DNA of 43,971 nt from Chlamydiia bacterium (GTDB taxonomy: Bacteria > Chlamydiota > Chlamydiia > Chlamydiales > GCA-2402025): contig JAJACS010000014.1 of assembly GCA_022601395.1 (NCBI GenBank), forward strand, positions 1-43,971, read 5' to 3'. A program made the position numbers and the translations under genes. Shown here in pieces: positions 43,935 through 43,971 of this stretch. Numbering within the stretch: position 1 is the first letter of the stretch; each line of letters opens with the position of its first letter. The notes under the pieces were generated by a model. The model was not told the DNA's origin and ran no database searches. It saw only the letters and a list, made by a program, of their open reading frames with translations.

Positions 43935-43971
43935 AATTAAATATAATAATAACAATAATAACAATAATAAT
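43935..43971. repeat. AAT/AAC trinucleotide microsatellite at the window edge
   Basis: The last 37 bases are runs of aat and aac units, such as aataataacaataat. It runs off the window, so its full length is not known. Confidence 0.7.

Overview
The window reads as chromosome from a Chlamydiae-type obligate intracellular bacterium, most likely one of the amoeba- or arthropod-associated 'environmental' families. The lineage is inferred from gene content and order: kdtA next to leuS, smpB-dnaN-recF in a row, an ATP/ADP-translocase-like carrier, and many small proteins with the two-lobed hydrophobic hairpin of chlamydial inclusion membrane (Inc) proteins. The DNA is AT-rich, especially between accessory genes. 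No rRNA, CRISPR array, IS element or phage gene was seen.

Layout. (1) 1-10.5 kb: two related large leucine-rich-repeat (LRR) proteins flank NAD-malic enzyme and a two-gene unit of an ATP/ADP-translocase-like carrier and an HD phosphohydrolase. The LRR proteins share a C-terminal domain with a strictly conserved Cys block that resembles the NEL ubiquitin ligase domain of IpaH/SspH effectors. (2) 10.5-13.3 kb: a CBS-less GMP reductase/IMPDH, then a GT2 glycosyltransferase overlapping a polysaccharide deacetylase. (3) 13.3-16.6 kb: accessory block with three hairpin-membrane proteins, a tandem duplication carrying a dead copy of the deacetylase 3' end, and a degraded tail of a membrane gene. (4) 16.6-20.8 kb: two CAT-anticodon tRNAs, kdtA and leuS. 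(5) 21.2-28.3 kb: conserved unknown, TerC-family protein, smpB, a 56-residue ORF, dnaN, recF and convergent pgi. (6) 28.4-32.0 kb: tRNA-Pro, an unknown gene coupled to trmB, tRNA-Leu and fumC. (7) 32.1-41.6 kb: a secreted unknown, a eukaryote-like P-type H+-ATPase, and a leftward VOC-SDR-phosphoketolase-acetate kinase series opposite an exported 2-oxoglutarate oxygenase. (8) 41.7-43.8 kb: two tandem membrane-hairpin proteins with a PTPMT1-like phosphatase domain.

How the genes fit together. Housekeeping genes cover translation (leuS, trmB, smpB, tRNAs), replication and repair (dnaN, recF), LPS (kdtA) and central carbon (pgi, fumC, malic enzyme). Phosphoketolase plus acetate kinase would give a short route from sugar phosphate to acetate and ATP, and the P-type ATPase could build a proton gradient. 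The accessory genes look host-facing: candidate E3-ligase effectors, Inc-like proteins, and lipid- or protein-phosphatases tethered by an Inc-like hairpin. The strongest leads are the LRR/NEL-like pair and the hairpin-anchored PTPMT1-like pair. All functional statements come from reading motifs; no database search was run.
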